A stretch of DNA of 5,952 nucleotides from Betaproteobacteria bacterium RIFCSPLOWO2_02_FULL_62_17 (GTDB taxonomy: Bacteria > Pseudomonadota > Gammaproteobacteria > Burkholderiales > SG8-39), in NCBI GenBank assembly GCA_001770355.1, contig MEQV01000081.1, positions 666-6,617 on the forward strand, read 5' to 3'. The stretch's first letter is position 1. The number at the start of each line of letters is the position of its first letter. Below are positions 5,834-5,952 of the stretch, piece after piece. Below the pieces are notes generated by a model, which was given only the letters and a program-made list of their open reading frames with translations, was not told the DNA's origin and did not search any database. A program made the position numbers and the translations under genes.

Positions 5834-5874
5834 GGGAATGTCCGGGGGCCGCGGCCCCTTGCGCGCCTATTCCC
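5834..5874. repeat. Nested inverted repeat upstream of the CoA-transferase/MaoC operon
   Basis: An inner perfect 14-bp palindrome, GGGGCCGCGGCCCC (5845-5858), is framed by outer arms GGGAAT (5834-5839) and ATTCCC (5869-5874). The outer and inner centres differ by about 2.5 bp. No T-run follows in either direction, so an intrinsic terminator is not supported. The element lies 48-88 nt upstream of the MaoC-like A start. On the minus strand a GATAAT hexamer (5826-5821, 5 of 6 matches to a -10) lies just downstream, so an operator role is possible; no good -35 was found. The rest of 5787-5952 shows no credible gene. Confidence 0.35.
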
Positions 5875-5952
5875 AAGCAGGACCGGCCGCAACCAAACGG
5901 CTTGATTCTTCATTTGGCATCCGCTTTTCCCGTTAATGTTGAAAGTTGCAAA

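Noticed and set aside
5902..5915. Second FNR-type site upstream of MaoC-like A
   Set aside because: Only the half-site TTGAT (5902-5906) is present; the other arm does not match ATCAA.

Overview
This window looks like part of a catabolic locus from a GC-rich (roughly 60%+ by eye) proteobacterium. A Burkholderiales-type betaproteobacterium is my best guess. The guess rests on a Bug/TctC-type periplasmic binding protein next to class III CoA-transferase and MaoC-type genes, an association typical of that order. No rRNA, tRNA, CRISPR array or insertion sequence is visible.

Layout from left to right. (1) Minus strand, 1-1081: etfB followed by the first 97 codons of etfA, overlapping by 8 bp. They encode the two subunits of an electron transfer flavoprotein; etfA runs off the left edge. 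(2) 1082-1223: a divergent intergenic region with a perfect FNR-type dyad (TTGAT-N4-ATCAA, 1151-1164) and a perfect 14-bp palindrome (1177-1190). (3) Plus strand, 1224-2192: a secreted Bug-family solute-binding protein. (4) Minus strand, 5786 down to 2219: a tight four-gene operon, in transcription order MaoC-like protein A, MaoC-like protein B, class III CoA-transferase B, class III CoA-transferase A. Spacings are 49 nt, then overlaps of 14 bp and 4 bp. It converges on the Bug gene with only 26 nt between the stops. (5) 5787-5952: the upstream region of this operon, with a nested GC-rich inverted repeat.

Together the genes suggest uptake of an organic acid (Bug protein), activation by CoA transfer, oxidation of an acyl-CoA with electrons passed to ETF, and hydration of an enoyl-CoA by MaoC-type hot-dog proteins. 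No acyl-CoA dehydrogenase lies in the window; one would be expected nearby. The substrate cannot be read from the sequence.

The most unusual point is that both enzyme pairs look asymmetric. CoA-transferase A keeps the nucleophilic Asp (D183), while B has Gly (G177) at the ungapped equivalent position. MaoC-like A keeps the hydratase Asp (D42) but has Tyr (Y47) where the catalytic His belongs; MaoC-like B keeps the His (H58) but has Val (V53) at the canonical Asp position and an insertion before it. This suggests two heteromeric enzymes, possibly with a hydratase active site shared between subunits. With the FNR-type site, a low-oxygen CoA-ester pathway is a reasonable but unproven reading.
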